From NCBI GenBank assembly GCA_017964745.1, contig JAGCRJ010000111.1, positions 1 to 15,510 on the forward strand: a DNA stretch of 15,510 nt. Reading direction: 5' to 3'. Position numbers and translations under genes: made by a program. Positions 1 to 6,911 of this stretch are shown here, piece by piece; positions within the stretch are counted from its first letter, which is position 1; each line of letters opens with the position of its first letter. The notes beneath the pieces are model-generated. The model saw only the letters and a program-made list of their open reading frames with translations, had not been told where the DNA came from and did not search any database. The stretch is from Lachnospiraceae bacterium. Its GTDB lineage: Bacteria; Bacillota; Clostridia; Lachnospirales; Lachnospiraceae.

Positions 1-123
1 GTATACTTTAGCGTATCCTCTGTCCTTAGCTGTACGGAATACACCTGCAAGAGAGGAATTGATTGCGGCGGTAGGTCCGCCGGACTGTCCGACAATGACA
101 TTTCTTTTCTTTTGTTTGCTCAT
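1..123 (-). CDS. 6-phosphofructokinase, N-terminal fragment (possibly PPi-dependent)
   Basis: Only the first 41 codons are present; the gene runs off the left edge. The enzyme phosphorylates fructose 6-phosphate to fructose 1,6-bisphosphate in cytoplasmic glycolysis. The visible N-terminus reads MSKQKKRNVIVGQSGGPTAA and continues into INSSLAGVF. The GQSGGPTAAINSS stretch is the glycine-rich first phosphate-binding loop of the phosphofructokinase superfamily, in the form I associate with the long clostridial enzymes often annotated as diphosphate-dependent. The residues that separate ATP from pyrophosphate use lie outside the window, so the donor is open. The ATG start is supported by AAAGGA seven bases upstream. 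The gene has its own promoter and is insulated from the upstream minus-strand genes by a terminator. Confidence 0.85.
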   Translation of the reverse strand, partial: MSKQKKRNVIVGQSGGPTAAINSSLAGVFRTAKDRGYAKVY

Positions 124-190
124 TTGGATATCCTTTCTGCTGCCTTTTTATTTGTGAGGCCGTTTGTCTTGAAATCGCCCCACTTCCAAC

Positions 191-199
191 ATTATATCA
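191..199 (-). promoter_or_regulatory. Extended -10 promoter for the phosphofructokinase gene
   Basis: On the minus strand the sequence reads TGATATAAT: a perfect TATAAT hexamer (191-196) preceded by the TGN extended -10 element. No good -35 hexamer is visible at 16-18 bp spacing (best is TTAATT at 213-218), which is usual for extended -10 promoters. The predicted transcript start near 184 leaves a leader of about 60 nt before the ATG at 123. The lone position downstream of the terminator at 268-295 fits. Confidence 0.6.
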
Positions 200-267
200 G
201 AACAAGTGCAATAATTAACGTAGATTTTCGGGCACATTTTTATGCAAATTGAATAAAAAATGGGCAC

Positions 268-295
268 AAAAAAAGCCCCTGCATAAAGCAGGGGC
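268..295 (-). terminator. Intrinsic terminator after ogg
   Basis: A perfect 8-bp GC-rich stem, GCCCCTGC (275-282) and GCAGGGGC (288-295) around a 5-nt loop, is followed on the minus strand by seven T residues (complement of 268-274). It lies 8 bp past the ogg stop codon and is the only strong minus-strand terminator seen between pheA and this point. On the plus strand there is no T-run, so it acts in one direction. Confidence 0.93.
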
Positions 296-303
296 GGATC
301 ATT

Positions 304-1134
304 TTACAGTTGTCCTCTGAAAGCAAAGATATACTGCTGCATTATGCCGTTGTAAGGATGGTATTTTTCCAGGGGAAATGTGCCGTCATAATAGGTATCG
401 AGCGCCCTCTGTATCCATACATCAATCGGGAACAGGTCCAGCCTGTGGAATCCGAAAAGTGCGGTACAGTTCGCAACCTTCACTCCCACTCCGTTAAGAG
501 CCATCAGCTCCGCAAGCAGCCCATCATCCGAAAGGCCTTTCATCTTATCAAAATCGGTATCTCCGTGATAAACACTTTCCGAAGCCGCGTGTATGTAAGG
601 TGCCCTGTAGCCGAGTCCGCAAGCAGTAAGTTCATCCGCACCGAGCAGGCTCAGTTCCTTCGGCGAAGGAAAATCGAACACATCGGTTCCCGGAATCTTC
701 CTTCCTACCGAAGCGCATATCCTCTCCACGCTCGTCTTGATCGCAGGTATGCTCTTTCTCTGTGAGATGATAAATGTGATGAGCGTTTCGAAGGGCTCCT
801 GATATATGATCCTGATGCCCTCTCCCGAAGCGGCCGCACCCTTTAAGAATCGGTCCTTTTTATCGGGCATCATTCTGATCGATTCATAATCAAGATCTGC
901 ATCAAAGTACTTCTTCCAGAATGCTTCGATGTCTGCGGTTTTTCTTTTTCCGACGGAGGATAAAAGGAAAACATCAATACCGTCTCCGGCTTCGGAAACC
1001 CTTGCGAGCATACCGCCCGCGGGTATCAGATAGGAGCCTTTGCTTTCGATCCATCTGAAGCACTGGCCCGACCTTTCCGTTTTAACGAGGTCGATGCCGC
1101 CTTTTAAAGATATGTGAAAAGAATGAGAACTCAT
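304..1134 (-). CDS. ogg: OGG1-type 8-oxoguanine DNA glycosylase/AP lyase
   Basis: Base-excision repair enzyme predicted to remove 8-oxoguanine and cut the abasic site. At 276 residues it is close to known clostridial OGG1 proteins and shorter than the human one. The N-terminal OGG domain has SGQCFRW (residues 22-28), matching the SGQSFRW of OGG1. The helix-hairpin-helix GPD domain follows, with LNGVGVKVANC (213-223): Lys219 sits at the catalytic lysine and Asp238 in PIDVW (236-240) at the catalytic aspartate. Both active-site residues are therefore present. The ATG lies 2 bp past the stop of the lipase-like gene, and the AAAAAAGGA ribosome site is inside that gene's 3' end, so the two are co-transcribed. 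It is last in its unit and followed by a strong terminator. The presence of OGG1 type rather than MutM is typical of some Clostridia. Confidence 0.93.
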   Translation of the reverse strand: MSSHSFHISLKGGIDLVKTERSGQCFRWIESKGSYLIPAGGMLARVSEAGDGIDVFLLSSVGKRKTADIEAFWKKYFDADLDYESIRMMPDKKDRFLKGAAASGEGIRIIYQEPFETLITFIISQRKSIPAIKTSVERICASVGRKIPGTDVFDFPSPKELSLLGADELTACGLGYRAPYIHAASESVYHGDTDFDKMKGLSDDGLLAELMALNGVGVKVANCTALFGFHRLDLFPIDVWIQRALDTYYDGTFPLEKYHPYNGIMQQYIFAFRGQL

Positions 1135-1136
1135 GA

Positions 1137-2534
1137 TCAGAATCCTTTTTTCTTAAGATCGGCCACAAGATTTACATAGAATTCCCTTACGTCATATCCG
1201 GGAATGTTTTCTCTGTTAAGATCGATCACATCACCGTGGGATATTCCTCTCTTGCCGGTAGTTGTGATCAGGTGGAAATCCGAACCCCATGGAAATGACT
1301 GCTCACCTACAAGTCCGTCATTGCGTCCGTCAAACAATCCGACAAAGCCGTGAGTCAGGTTGAGAGGGAACTGTCCCCCGCTGTGTCTGTTCAGGATCGA
1401 ACCGAAGCTCTGGATATAAACGCCTTCGGGATCCTTGACCCTTTCATTGAACTCCGCACAGAAAGACCTCGTGAGGTTTTGGCAGGCGGCCAGAAAGTCC
1501 GGAGCATAATCTCCCATTCTTGTAAGAGTCCTGTTGTATGCGGTTGCGACGGTGTTGCGTAAGTTTTCCGGAGATCTTGTGAGAAGATACTCGGCAAATT
1601 CGCATCCCCTGTGAGGAGTATTGATCGTGGTAAGCGAAGCCACATGCTTTGCGATCTCGGGATCGGACATGGCGCTTCTTGCATCGAGACCGCCTTTGGA
1701 ATGAGCGATGATGTTGACCTTGTCACAGCCCGTTGTCTTAATGATCTCTTCTATCTTGCGTGCAACCTCGAGGCCGCATGATTCAACGGTTGCCGCGGAC
1801 TGCTGCTCACCGTAGAAGACCCTGCATCCGTTGATGATCAGCTCCCTGGGAACCCTTCCCCAGTAATCGAAGAATTTGGAATCCCTGAAAAAGACACCGT
1901 GCAGAAGGAGCACGGGATATTTCGTTGCGCAGATCTGCTCTGCCTTTCTCTGTTCATTGAGAAGTGCCTTGCCGTTTTCGAAATCAACTTCCTGCTTTGT
2001 CTTATAGATCATGAACGCAAGCACGATTATGTTCAGCGGGAATATCCATCCGCAGAGGATCCCGAGCACCCTGTACCTGATGCCGAGCTGTACGCTGCAG
2101 ATATAGATACGTATGATCCCGATCCAGAATGTTATGGAAAGGAAAACGGTAGCGATTATGATGTGGGAAAGTATCCTTTGCCAGGATGCAATGATCAGTC
2201 CTCCGGCGATGTTGTAGCTGACACCGTCGTCAACTCTGTGAAGCAGGAGAAGCTCGGTTACGGAATAGGATATGGTAATGACAAGTGCCTCCAGGAACAT
2301 GTGCAGCTGCATGGTGCCGTACCAGAGCTGTCTCATCCTGCCGTCCCTGATATCCCGTCCGTAGGGCATGGGCCATATCCACAGGAAGAAAAGAACAAAA
2401 ATAAACAGGAGCATCACAATAGTGTCGGATGCTCCCGAGGCAAGCAGAAATACAGAGTTTGTACAAACAAGGAGTACAAACAGAACAAAAAGAAAATATA
2501 TAGCCTTGGTGAAAGAGTGAAGCTTATTATTCAA
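1137..2534 (-). CDS. Membrane-anchored alpha/beta-hydrolase, lipase family I-like
   Basis: Two-part protein of 465 residues. Residues 1-180 hold about five hydrophobic helices (roughly 11-33, 37-57, 78-99, 121-146, 155-177). Residues 205-465 form a lipase-type alpha/beta-hydrolase: YPVLLLHGVFF (206-216) provides the oxyanion-hole HG, AHSKGG (277-282) the nucleophile elbow with Ser279, NDGLV (405-409) the acid Asp406, and SHGDV (432-436) the likely His433. The spacing and NDGLV motif resemble bacterial true lipases and PGAP1-like hydrolases, so an ester lipid substrate is likely but unproven. Which side of the membrane the catalytic domain faces is unclear. The start is TTG, 1 bp after the stop of the upstream gene, with GAGGAA 10 bases before it; the next ATG codons would delete the first membrane helix. 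It lies between the PGDYG-like gene and ogg. Confidence 0.85.
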   Translation of the reverse strand: MNNKLHSFTKAIYFLFVLFVLLVCTNSVFLLASGASDTIVMLLFIFVLFFLWIWPMPYGRDIRDGRMRQLWYGTMQLHMFLEALVITISYSVTELLLLHRVDDGVSYNIAGGLIIASWQRILSHIIIATVFLSITFWIGIIRIYICSVQLGIRYRVLGILCGWIFPLNIIVLAFMIYKTKQEVDFENGKALLNEQRKAEQICATKYPVLLLHGVFFRDSKFFDYWGRVPRELIINGCRVFYGEQQSAATVESCGLEVARKIEEIIKTTGCDKVNIIAHSKGGLDARSAMSDPEIAKHVASLTTINTPHRGCEFAEYLLTRSPENLRNTVATAYNRTLTRMGDYAPDFLAACQNLTRSFCAEFNERVKDPEGVYIQSFGSILNRHSGGQFPLNLTHGFVGLFDGRNDGLVGEQSFPWGSDFHLITTTGKRGISHGDVIDLNRENIPGYDVREFYVNLVADLKKKGF

Positions 2535-2535
2535 C

Positions 2536-2826
2536 TTACTTTACTTCCTCATAACGCTGGAAGATCTTGTCACCGCCGCAGACATGCTTGGTGCCGTCAT
2601 CATCAAGGATGATGTAATCTCCCTCACCTATGAAGGTCTTTCCCCTTCTGTGGGAAATGTAGGGGCAGACTATCGAACCGTCTTCACGGGTAGTCTGTAT
2701 GAGCTTGGCCGTCACGAACCATTGCTTGGTAATGACATCACTGAGGAGTTCGAAGCCGTCCTCAAGTCCCTTTCCCAGCTCATATTTCTGAACTTCAGCT
2801 TCGAGCGGTGTTCTTTTGCATCTCAT
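2536..2826 (-). CDS. Small hypothetical protein, PGDYG-like
   Basis: A 96-residue soluble protein with no signal peptide or membrane segment. Residues 67-92 read GEGDYIILDDDGTKHV followed by an acidic and aromatic tail ending FQRYE. This resembles the small PGDYG-type domain, in which a GDY beta-strand is followed by a DG turn and a terminal F..xY motif. No catalytic residues are evident and the biochemical role is unknown. The N-terminal half (residues 25-60) contains VITKQWFVTAKLIQTTREDG, which also looks like a small beta-barrel fold. ATG is preceded by AAGGGAG at 7 bp. It is the first gene after the internal promoter at 2876-2904, followed after 1 bp by the lipase-like gene. Confidence 0.65.
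   Translation of the reverse strand: MRCKRTPLEAEVQKYELGKGLEDGFELLSDVITKQWFVTAKLIQTTREDGSIVCPYISHRRGKTFIGEGDYIILDDDGTKHVCGGDKIFQRYEEVK
2545..2550 (-). promoter_or_regulatory. Ribosome binding site that supports the TTG start of the lipase-like gene
   Basis: GAGGAA on the minus strand lies 10 bases before TTG at 2534 and inside the last codons of the upstream gene. It supports the TTG start, whose protein keeps the first membrane helix, and implies translational coupling. Confidence 0.6.
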
Positions 2827-2875
2827 AGCGTTACTCCCTTCAGAGTGCGTTTATAAACTACGGATACCTATATGG

Positions 2876-2904
2876 ATTATAGCCGAAAATGCCTGTATTT
2901 ACAA
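2876..2904 (-). promoter_or_regulatory. Internal sigma-A promoter before PGDYG-lipase-ogg
   Basis: Minus strand: TTGTAA (-35, 2899-2904), 17-bp spacer, perfect TATAAT (-10, 2876-2881). Predicted start near 2869, about 43 nt before the ATG at 2826. It lies just after the lipoprotein stop codon, in the 82-bp gap, so the three downstream genes can be expressed separately from the genes above. Confidence 0.7.
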
Positions 2905-2908
2905 CATT

Positions 2909-3565
2909 TCACTCGATCTCGTAATCAAGCTTGAGTGTAAGATCAAAACCTGTTATGGGCTTGGCACCGGTTTCGTAATCGTAATCGCAATCAATCCTAA
3001 GATTACACCCCATAAGCCCTTTCGCAGAAAGAAGCCTGTCAGCATAAGGGTCGTTTTCCCTGAAGAATTCAGTCTTGTCTTCTTCCTTGAACTTAAAGCC
3101 CTGTTCTTCAAGTTCGGAAACGACCGAAGCCATGTCGGCATAATGCATGTTTATTCCGTTAAACGTTACATCCGCATGAGGAGTATCTTCCGGGAATATA
3201 CTTGCATCATATACGACTTCGTATACGTAACAGTCTGCTGCTTCAGCCTCGTTATAGGATTTGTTATATATATTGATGGAGATATTCGTCTCAGTTCCGT
3301 CCTGTCTGACAATGGAATAAAACTTGGAGATCAATTCCCTTGCACCGACGCTCGGAAGATCATCCTTCATTCCGCTGTCATATCTGACAACCCTGAAGCC
3401 GGCATCAAGAATATCGGAAACCTTGCAGTCAAGCGCAAAATCAACTCCGTCGATCGTCACGGTCATTTCCGGATTGATGGTTCCGGCACCGGAGCATCCC
3501 TGAACCGAAAAGCATAATACAAAAACCGTGATCAGACTTACTATTCTTCCGATAAGTTTTTTCAC
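2909..3565 (-). CDS. Secreted lipoprotein with two related repeats, unknown function
   Basis: A 218-residue predicted lipoprotein. Residues 1-20 are a basic then hydrophobic signal peptide, and SVQGC (20-24) is a lipobox with Cys24 as the lipidated residue, so the mature protein is anchored outside the membrane. The rest contains two copies of one module: VTIDGVDFALDCKVSDILDA (36-55) followed by GFRVV, and VTFNGINMHYADMASVVSEL (133-152) followed by EEQGFKF. Each copy ends in beta-rich tyrosine-containing sequence. This layout is common in Lachnospiraceae lipoproteins of unknown role. The start is GTG with AAAGGAG 6 bp upstream. It begins 21 bp after the esterase stop, so probably the same transcript, and is followed by an internal promoter rather than a terminator. 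No enzyme motif is visible. Confidence 0.82.
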   Translation of the reverse strand: MKKLIGRIVSLITVFVLCFSVQGCSGAGTINPEMTVTIDGVDFALDCKVSDILDAGFRVVRYDSGMKDDLPSVGARELISKFYSIVRQDGTETNISINIYNKSYNEAEAADCYVYEVVYDASIFPEDTPHADVTFNGINMHYADMASVVSELEEQGFKFKEEDKTEFFRENDPYADRLLSAKGLMGCNLRIDCDYDYETGAKPITGFDLTLKLDYEIE

Positions 3566-3571
3566 CCCTTG

Positions 3572-3578
3572 CTCCTTT
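3572..3578 (-). promoter_or_regulatory. Ribosome binding site that sets the GTG start of the lipoprotein
   Basis: AAAGGAG on the minus strand, 6 bp before GTG at 3565. The lysine-lysine N-terminus right after this GTG is what a signal peptide needs, which makes the start firm. Confidence 0.8.
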
Positions 3579-3586
3579 CAGAATCA

Positions 3587-4663
3587 TCAGTAAACAGGTT
3601 CCTGCTCGTGCTCACGGTACAGAACATCAAAGAATCTGCCCGCTTCCATCCACGCTCTCTTTGATTCGGGGATCGCGGTATATGCCATCTGAAAAACATG
3701 GAACATACCTTCATACACCGTAAATCTGAGTCTTACTCCCTCTTCCCTTGCCTTGGCGGCAACCGTTTCGGAATCTGACAGAAGCATCTCGTTGGATCCG
3801 ACCTGTATGAGCATCGGAGGAAAGTCCTTAAAGCTTCCGAATGCGGGAGATATGTACGGATCCTTCTTATCATGGTCACCCGGATATGAATTGATGTATA
3901 TCAGGCTCTCCTTCGTTCCTCCGTAAAGAGGGTCCTTATCATAATTCGTTTCGTATGATTCACCCGATGCGGTCAGATCCGTCCATGGGCTCATAGCGAT
4001 TATCCCTCCGGGGAGAGGTTCGCCGTGGTCTCTCAGATACATGGTAAGTGCCATGCAGAGTCCGCCGCCCGCACTGTCACCGGCAAGGATGATGTTTTCA
4101 GGCTTATATCCCGCTTTTGTCATAAGCCACTTATAGGTTGCGTATGCATCCTCCAAAGCTGCGGGATAGGGATTTTCGGGAGCGACCCTGTAATCGGGAC
4201 AGCATACGTTCATGCCGTGGCTGAGTTCATTATAAAGTCCCGCAAATACGTAATACGCATTCCTTATGGCGCCCATATATCCCCCGCCGTGAAGTTGAAG
4301 GACAACATGTTCGAGATCCGGGTTTTCCTTTGACGAGAGCATCTTCATCGTGAAATTCCCCAGGTCAAAGGAAGTAAGATTGAAGGGCTCGGGCACATTC
4401 CACTCGGGCTCCGTCATCTTCTTTCTCAGTTCTCCGGTCTTAAGGCTCTTGCCGATGAGGGATTCGTTAGAGATGTATGAGATCATCCTCGAAAGGACCC
4501 TGCCGCCGTTTGATACGCCTGCTGCCTCATCATCGCCCATCTCACGTTCGTCATCTGTAGAAAAAACATCATCATTTATATCCTCGGGCGCATTAAGATC
4601 ATCCGAGGCAGGAACCTCGTGATACTGATGCTCGTATTTTTTTATCCATCCTTTTAATGCCAT
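3587..4663 (-). CDS. HSL-family alpha/beta-hydrolase (esterase)
   Basis: A 358-residue predicted carboxylesterase of the hormone-sensitive-lipase family (bacterial family IV). The HGGG oxyanion motif is at residues 125-128, GDSAGG at 195-200 with nucleophile Ser197, and FHVF at 321-324 with His322. The acid position holds Glu292 in the E-x-L form (NEMLL) where most relatives have D-x-L. The conserved PDYRVAPE (156-163) strengthens the family call. Residues 1-90 are an unusual extension: a short basic start, then a very acidic stretch (about 20-48) likely to be disordered. No signal peptide is seen, so the enzyme is probably cytoplasmic. Its ATG overlaps the DUF6320 stop by one base (TGATG), with GAGGAG 12 bp upstream, so the two are translationally coupled. 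Context suggests it removes an acyl group related to the acetyltransferase two genes up; that is inference. Confidence 0.9.
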   Translation of the reverse strand: MALKGWIKKYEHQYHEVPASDDLNAPEDINDDVFSTDDEREMGDDEAAGVSNGGRVLSRMISYISNESLIGKSLKTGELRKKMTEPEWNVPEPFNLTSFDLGNFTMKMLSSKENPDLEHVVLQLHGGGYMGAIRNAYYVFAGLYNELSHGMNVCCPDYRVAPENPYPAALEDAYATYKWLMTKAGYKPENIILAGDSAGGGLCMALTMYLRDHGEPLPGGIIAMSPWTDLTASGESYETNYDKDPLYGGTKESLIYINSYPGDHDKKDPYISPAFGSFKDFPPMLIQVGSNEMLLSDSETVAAKAREEGVRLRFTVYEGMFHVFQMAYTAIPESKRAWMEAGRFFDVLYREHEQEPVY

Positions 4664-5328
4664 CAGATAAAGAATCTCCTCTTAAGCTCATCCGTAGCTC
4701 TTCTTCCCCCGAAGATGACCGTACCGATAAAGATAATAAACGAAGCCGCCACGGGAATAATAACCATGACCGGCTGCCTTATGATATCAAGCTGAAGAAG
4801 GATCATCAGCACTACGCTCCAGAATATATTGAAAAGCTGAAGGCTTATATAACTTTGCCAGTTCCTTCTGTTGATGAGCATCAGAAGCACACAGCTGAAG
4901 TCGAGGAACATAAGAGCCGTAGGAAGAATATAGTCATATGACCATCTGTTGTTTCCGGTAAAATAATCGATGCCTATAAGTATGAGTACTATCGTCAGTG
5001 TAAGGAACAGGGTCTTGAACATATACCCTATTCTCTCCGTGATCGTCATATAGATCGCAAGGTTTACATACAGAAGTATCAGTCCGACGACAACCGTCCA
5101 GTTGAAGATATCCGCTCCCATATACAGCGCGATGAACATTCCGCCCATTGCACAGATCGAAAGGAATAAAACTATCCTTCTGATATGTCTCCAGACCTTG
5201 ACCTTGTTTTCAACGTCGGGATAGACATTTACTCCCTTTATTCCGTCATCCTCAAGCACGCATCTGCAGAAAGGACATCTGTCCGTATCGTCCGTGATGT
5301 GCACTCCGCATTTCTTACATTCAGCCAT
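4663..5328 (-). CDS. Zinc-ribbon six-helix membrane protein, DUF6320-like
   Basis: A 221-residue membrane protein. The N-terminus is a zinc ribbon with paired cysteines C4-x2-C7 and C18-x2-C21 (plus Cys23). Six hydrophobic helices follow at roughly 51-70, 75-95, 103-122, 132-152, 161-180 and 187-207, and the tail is basic. This arrangement matches what I know as DUF6320, a family often found beside alcohol-acetyltransferase-like genes in Clostridia; I cannot run the profile here. The function is unknown. Its ATG lies within the last 8 bp of the acetyltransferase gene, and its stop overlaps the next gene's start, so the three proteins are probably made in fixed ratio and may form a membrane complex. 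GGAG 6 bp upstream supports the start. Confidence 0.82.
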   Translation of the reverse strand: MAECKKCGVHITDDTDRCPFCRCVLEDDGIKGVNVYPDVENKVKVWRHIRRIVLFLSICAMGGMFIALYMGADIFNWTVVVGLILLYVNLAIYMTITERIGYMFKTLFLTLTIVLILIGIDYFTGNNRWSYDYILPTALMFLDFSCVLLMLINRRNWQSYISLQLFNIFWSVVLMILLQLDIIRQPVMVIIPVAASFIIFIGTVIFGGRRATDELKRRFFI

Positions 5329-6583
5329 AAAAAACTCCGTTCGTAGTCACACTGACCTTTACTCCGTCAGATGTGAGCTGTTTTACAAGTGTTCTCTCGA
5401 TCGAGGTATCCTCCAGGATGGTGGAGAAGGTATATACAAAATCATCCCCGTAGGAAAGAACCGTCCCCTTTATATCCTGGCCTATGCTCATTGCGATATT
5501 GGCATAGAAGCCCTTTACATATTTGCGATATTCGTCATTGATCTTGATATTTCCGATATTGGTCACGGTCGTTGTGTTGGCGGTGGCCGACTTCGTATAT
5601 ACAAACCTGATCGCCAGGTTCTTGATGCCGAGAGGAATGGGCTTTAAGAAAGGATTCATCTGGTTCGATACCGAGTAGCTGAACAGATCCTCCAGGTGCT
5701 CCTTGTTGATCTGCTCCCTGAGGGTTGTCCTGCAGATATCCAGTATAGCGTCAAAGGAATACTCTTCTTCCTTGTCCGATATTTCCGCTGATACAACGAC
5801 AAAGAAATTCTTGGTCGTATATGAGTCGAAATACGGGCGGAGGTTAACGGGCACGGCAACCCTTATGGGTCTTCCCTTTGACCTTCCCCTGAAGCCGTTC
5901 TTATAGATCGCATAAGCGGTGAGTGCGACCATGTATTCATTGATCGATACTCCCTTTTCATGCGTTACTTTCTTAAGGTCCTGTACGGACATGGTAAGGT
6001 GCATGAGTCCGAGCCTTCCGTCGGGAAGATGCTTACCCTTTATCTGAAATGCTTTCTTTGCCACAAATCCCTTGGGTTTTGCTTTCTTGTAGTTCCTTAC
6101 GAAGCTGTCCTCCCTGTTAAGGGATGTATCCGATGAAAGCGCATCCGAAGAAAACTCATCCGGATGTGCAAGCCTCAGGTACTGATATGCGAGCTCCCTG
6201 ATGAAATTGATTCCGCCCATGCCGTCGGTAAGGGCATGGAATACCTCGAGGTTGATCCTGCAACCGAAATAGGTGACCCTGAAAAGGTATGAATGATTCC
6301 TGTTGGCTCTTATGAACCTGCAGGGAAGCTCTTCTTCAGTTACCCTGGGAGCGGGCTTTCCGTTCTCCTCAAAGTAGTACCAGAAGAAACCCTTTCTGAG
6401 TCTTACGTTGAAAAGGTCTATTCTGGGCAAAAGAATATCCAGCGCTTCCTGGAGAGTATCCTTATCGATCTCCTCCGAAAGCGTGATGGATATCCTGTAT
6501 GTGCTGGTCATGTTCTCCCCCGCTATCGAAGGGAAAAGATATCCCGTATTATCCAGTCTGTCCCATCTGATCTGTCTGTCCAA
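5321..6583 (-). CDS. Alcohol acetyltransferase-like acyltransferase (CoA-dependent, HxxxDG)
   Basis: A 420-residue member of the condensation/BAHD/alcohol-acetyltransferase superfamily. The catalytic motif HALTDG is at residues 116-121 (His116, Asp120, Gly121), near the usual position in the N-terminal chloramphenicol-acetyltransferase-like half. The N-terminus (DRQIRWDRLDNTGYLFPSIA) is typical of this group, where xLDxxxYxxP marks the first strand. The C-terminal half contains RVAVPVNLRPYF, another family hallmark. It would transfer an acyl group from acyl-CoA to an alcohol or amine; substrate unknown. The start is TTG: an in-frame TGA lies two codons before, and GGAAGGA is 6 bp upstream, so no longer start is possible. 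It begins 3 bp after the small acidic gene ends and overlaps DUF6320 by 8 bp. Confidence 0.85.
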   Translation of the reverse strand: MDRQIRWDRLDNTGYLFPSIAGENMTSTYRISITLSEEIDKDTLQEALDILLPRIDLFNVRLRKGFFWYYFEENGKPAPRVTEEELPCRFIRANRNHSYLFRVTYFGCRINLEVFHALTDGMGGINFIRELAYQYLRLAHPDEFSSDALSSDTSLNREDSFVRNYKKAKPKGFVAKKAFQIKGKHLPDGRLGLMHLTMSVQDLKKVTHEKGVSINEYMVALTAYAIYKNGFRGRSKGRPIRVAVPVNLRPYFDSYTTKNFFVVVSAEISDKEEEYSFDAILDICRTTLREQINKEHLEDLFSYSVSNQMNPFLKPIPLGIKNLAIRFVYTKSATANTTTVTNIGNIKINDEYRKYVKGFYANIAMSIGQDIKGTVLSYGDDFVYTFSTILEDTSIERTLVKQLTSDGVKVSVTTNGVFYG

Positions 6584-6586
6584 AAC

Positions 6587-6844
6587 TCATCCTTCCACGA
6601 TGAGGTATCTTCCGTCGCCTATGGCGAAAACCTCATCTGCACTTAATATATCTCCGGCTTCGGGCGAGCTTAAGTCCACGCCCTCTTCCTCAAAATACTC
6701 TTTTACCTCATCGGCATTCTCACATACGACCGCCATCAGTTCTTCAAGGAACTCCTTGGCTTCCTCTTTGGTCGACGCAACGGGCTCGTCGAAAAGCTGC
6801 TTCTGGTCCCTTAAGAACACTTCGAGTACTTTATCGTCAAACAT
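6587..6844 (-). CDS. Small acidic conserved hypothetical protein (85 aa)
   Basis: A short soluble and strongly acidic protein: glutamate and aspartate dominate residues 19-70, mostly in predicted helices, ending in a hydrophobic strand YLIVEG. No signal peptide, cysteine pair or enzyme motif is visible. Similar small proteins occur in Lachnospiraceae and are sometimes labelled glyoxalase, but I see none of the metal ligands of that family, so the label is not supported. ATG is preceded by AAAGGTGAGG a few bases upstream. It leads the acetyltransferase-DUF6320-esterase set and its stop lies 3 bp before the acetyltransferase start, so it is in the same unit. Its role could be accessory or regulatory for that set; unproven. 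Confidence 0.72.
   Translation of the reverse strand: MFDDKVLEVFLRDQKQLFDEPVASTKEEAKEFLEELMAVVCENADEVKEYFEEEGVDLSSPEAGDILSADEVFAIGDGRYLIVEG
6590..6596 (-). promoter_or_regulatory. Ribosome binding site that sets the TTG start of the acetyltransferase-like gene
   Basis: GGAAGGA on the minus strand 6 bp before TTG at 6583, overlapping the stop of the upstream gene. A nearby ATG (in GGATGAG) is out of frame and closes after a few codons, so TTG is the start. Confidence 0.75.
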
Positions 6845-6911
6845 ATCCTCACCTTTCCGTAAGCAGAGGGGCGTTCCCTCCGTTCACTAATCTGTCCGAT
6901 ATATTTTTCCG

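Noticed and set aside
1899..2612. Long open frame on the plus strand (237 codons)
   Set aside because: It is the antisense of the lipase-like gene and PGDYG-like gene, has an unlikely composition and no ribosome site or homology; the minus-strand reading has clear motifs.
6587..6844. Glyoxalase assignment for the 85-aa protein
   Set aside because: Too short, and the histidine and glutamate metal ligands of the glyoxalase fold are not present.
6866..6880. Small hairpin GAGGG-5-CCCTC between dus and the acidic gene as terminator
   Set aside because: Only 5 bp of stem and no T-run on the minus strand; not enough for an intrinsic terminator.
6845..6911. Promoter for the acetyltransferase cassette in the gap after dus
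   Set aside because: Best pair is CTGACG with 17 bp to GATTAG, too far from consensus to report as a feature.
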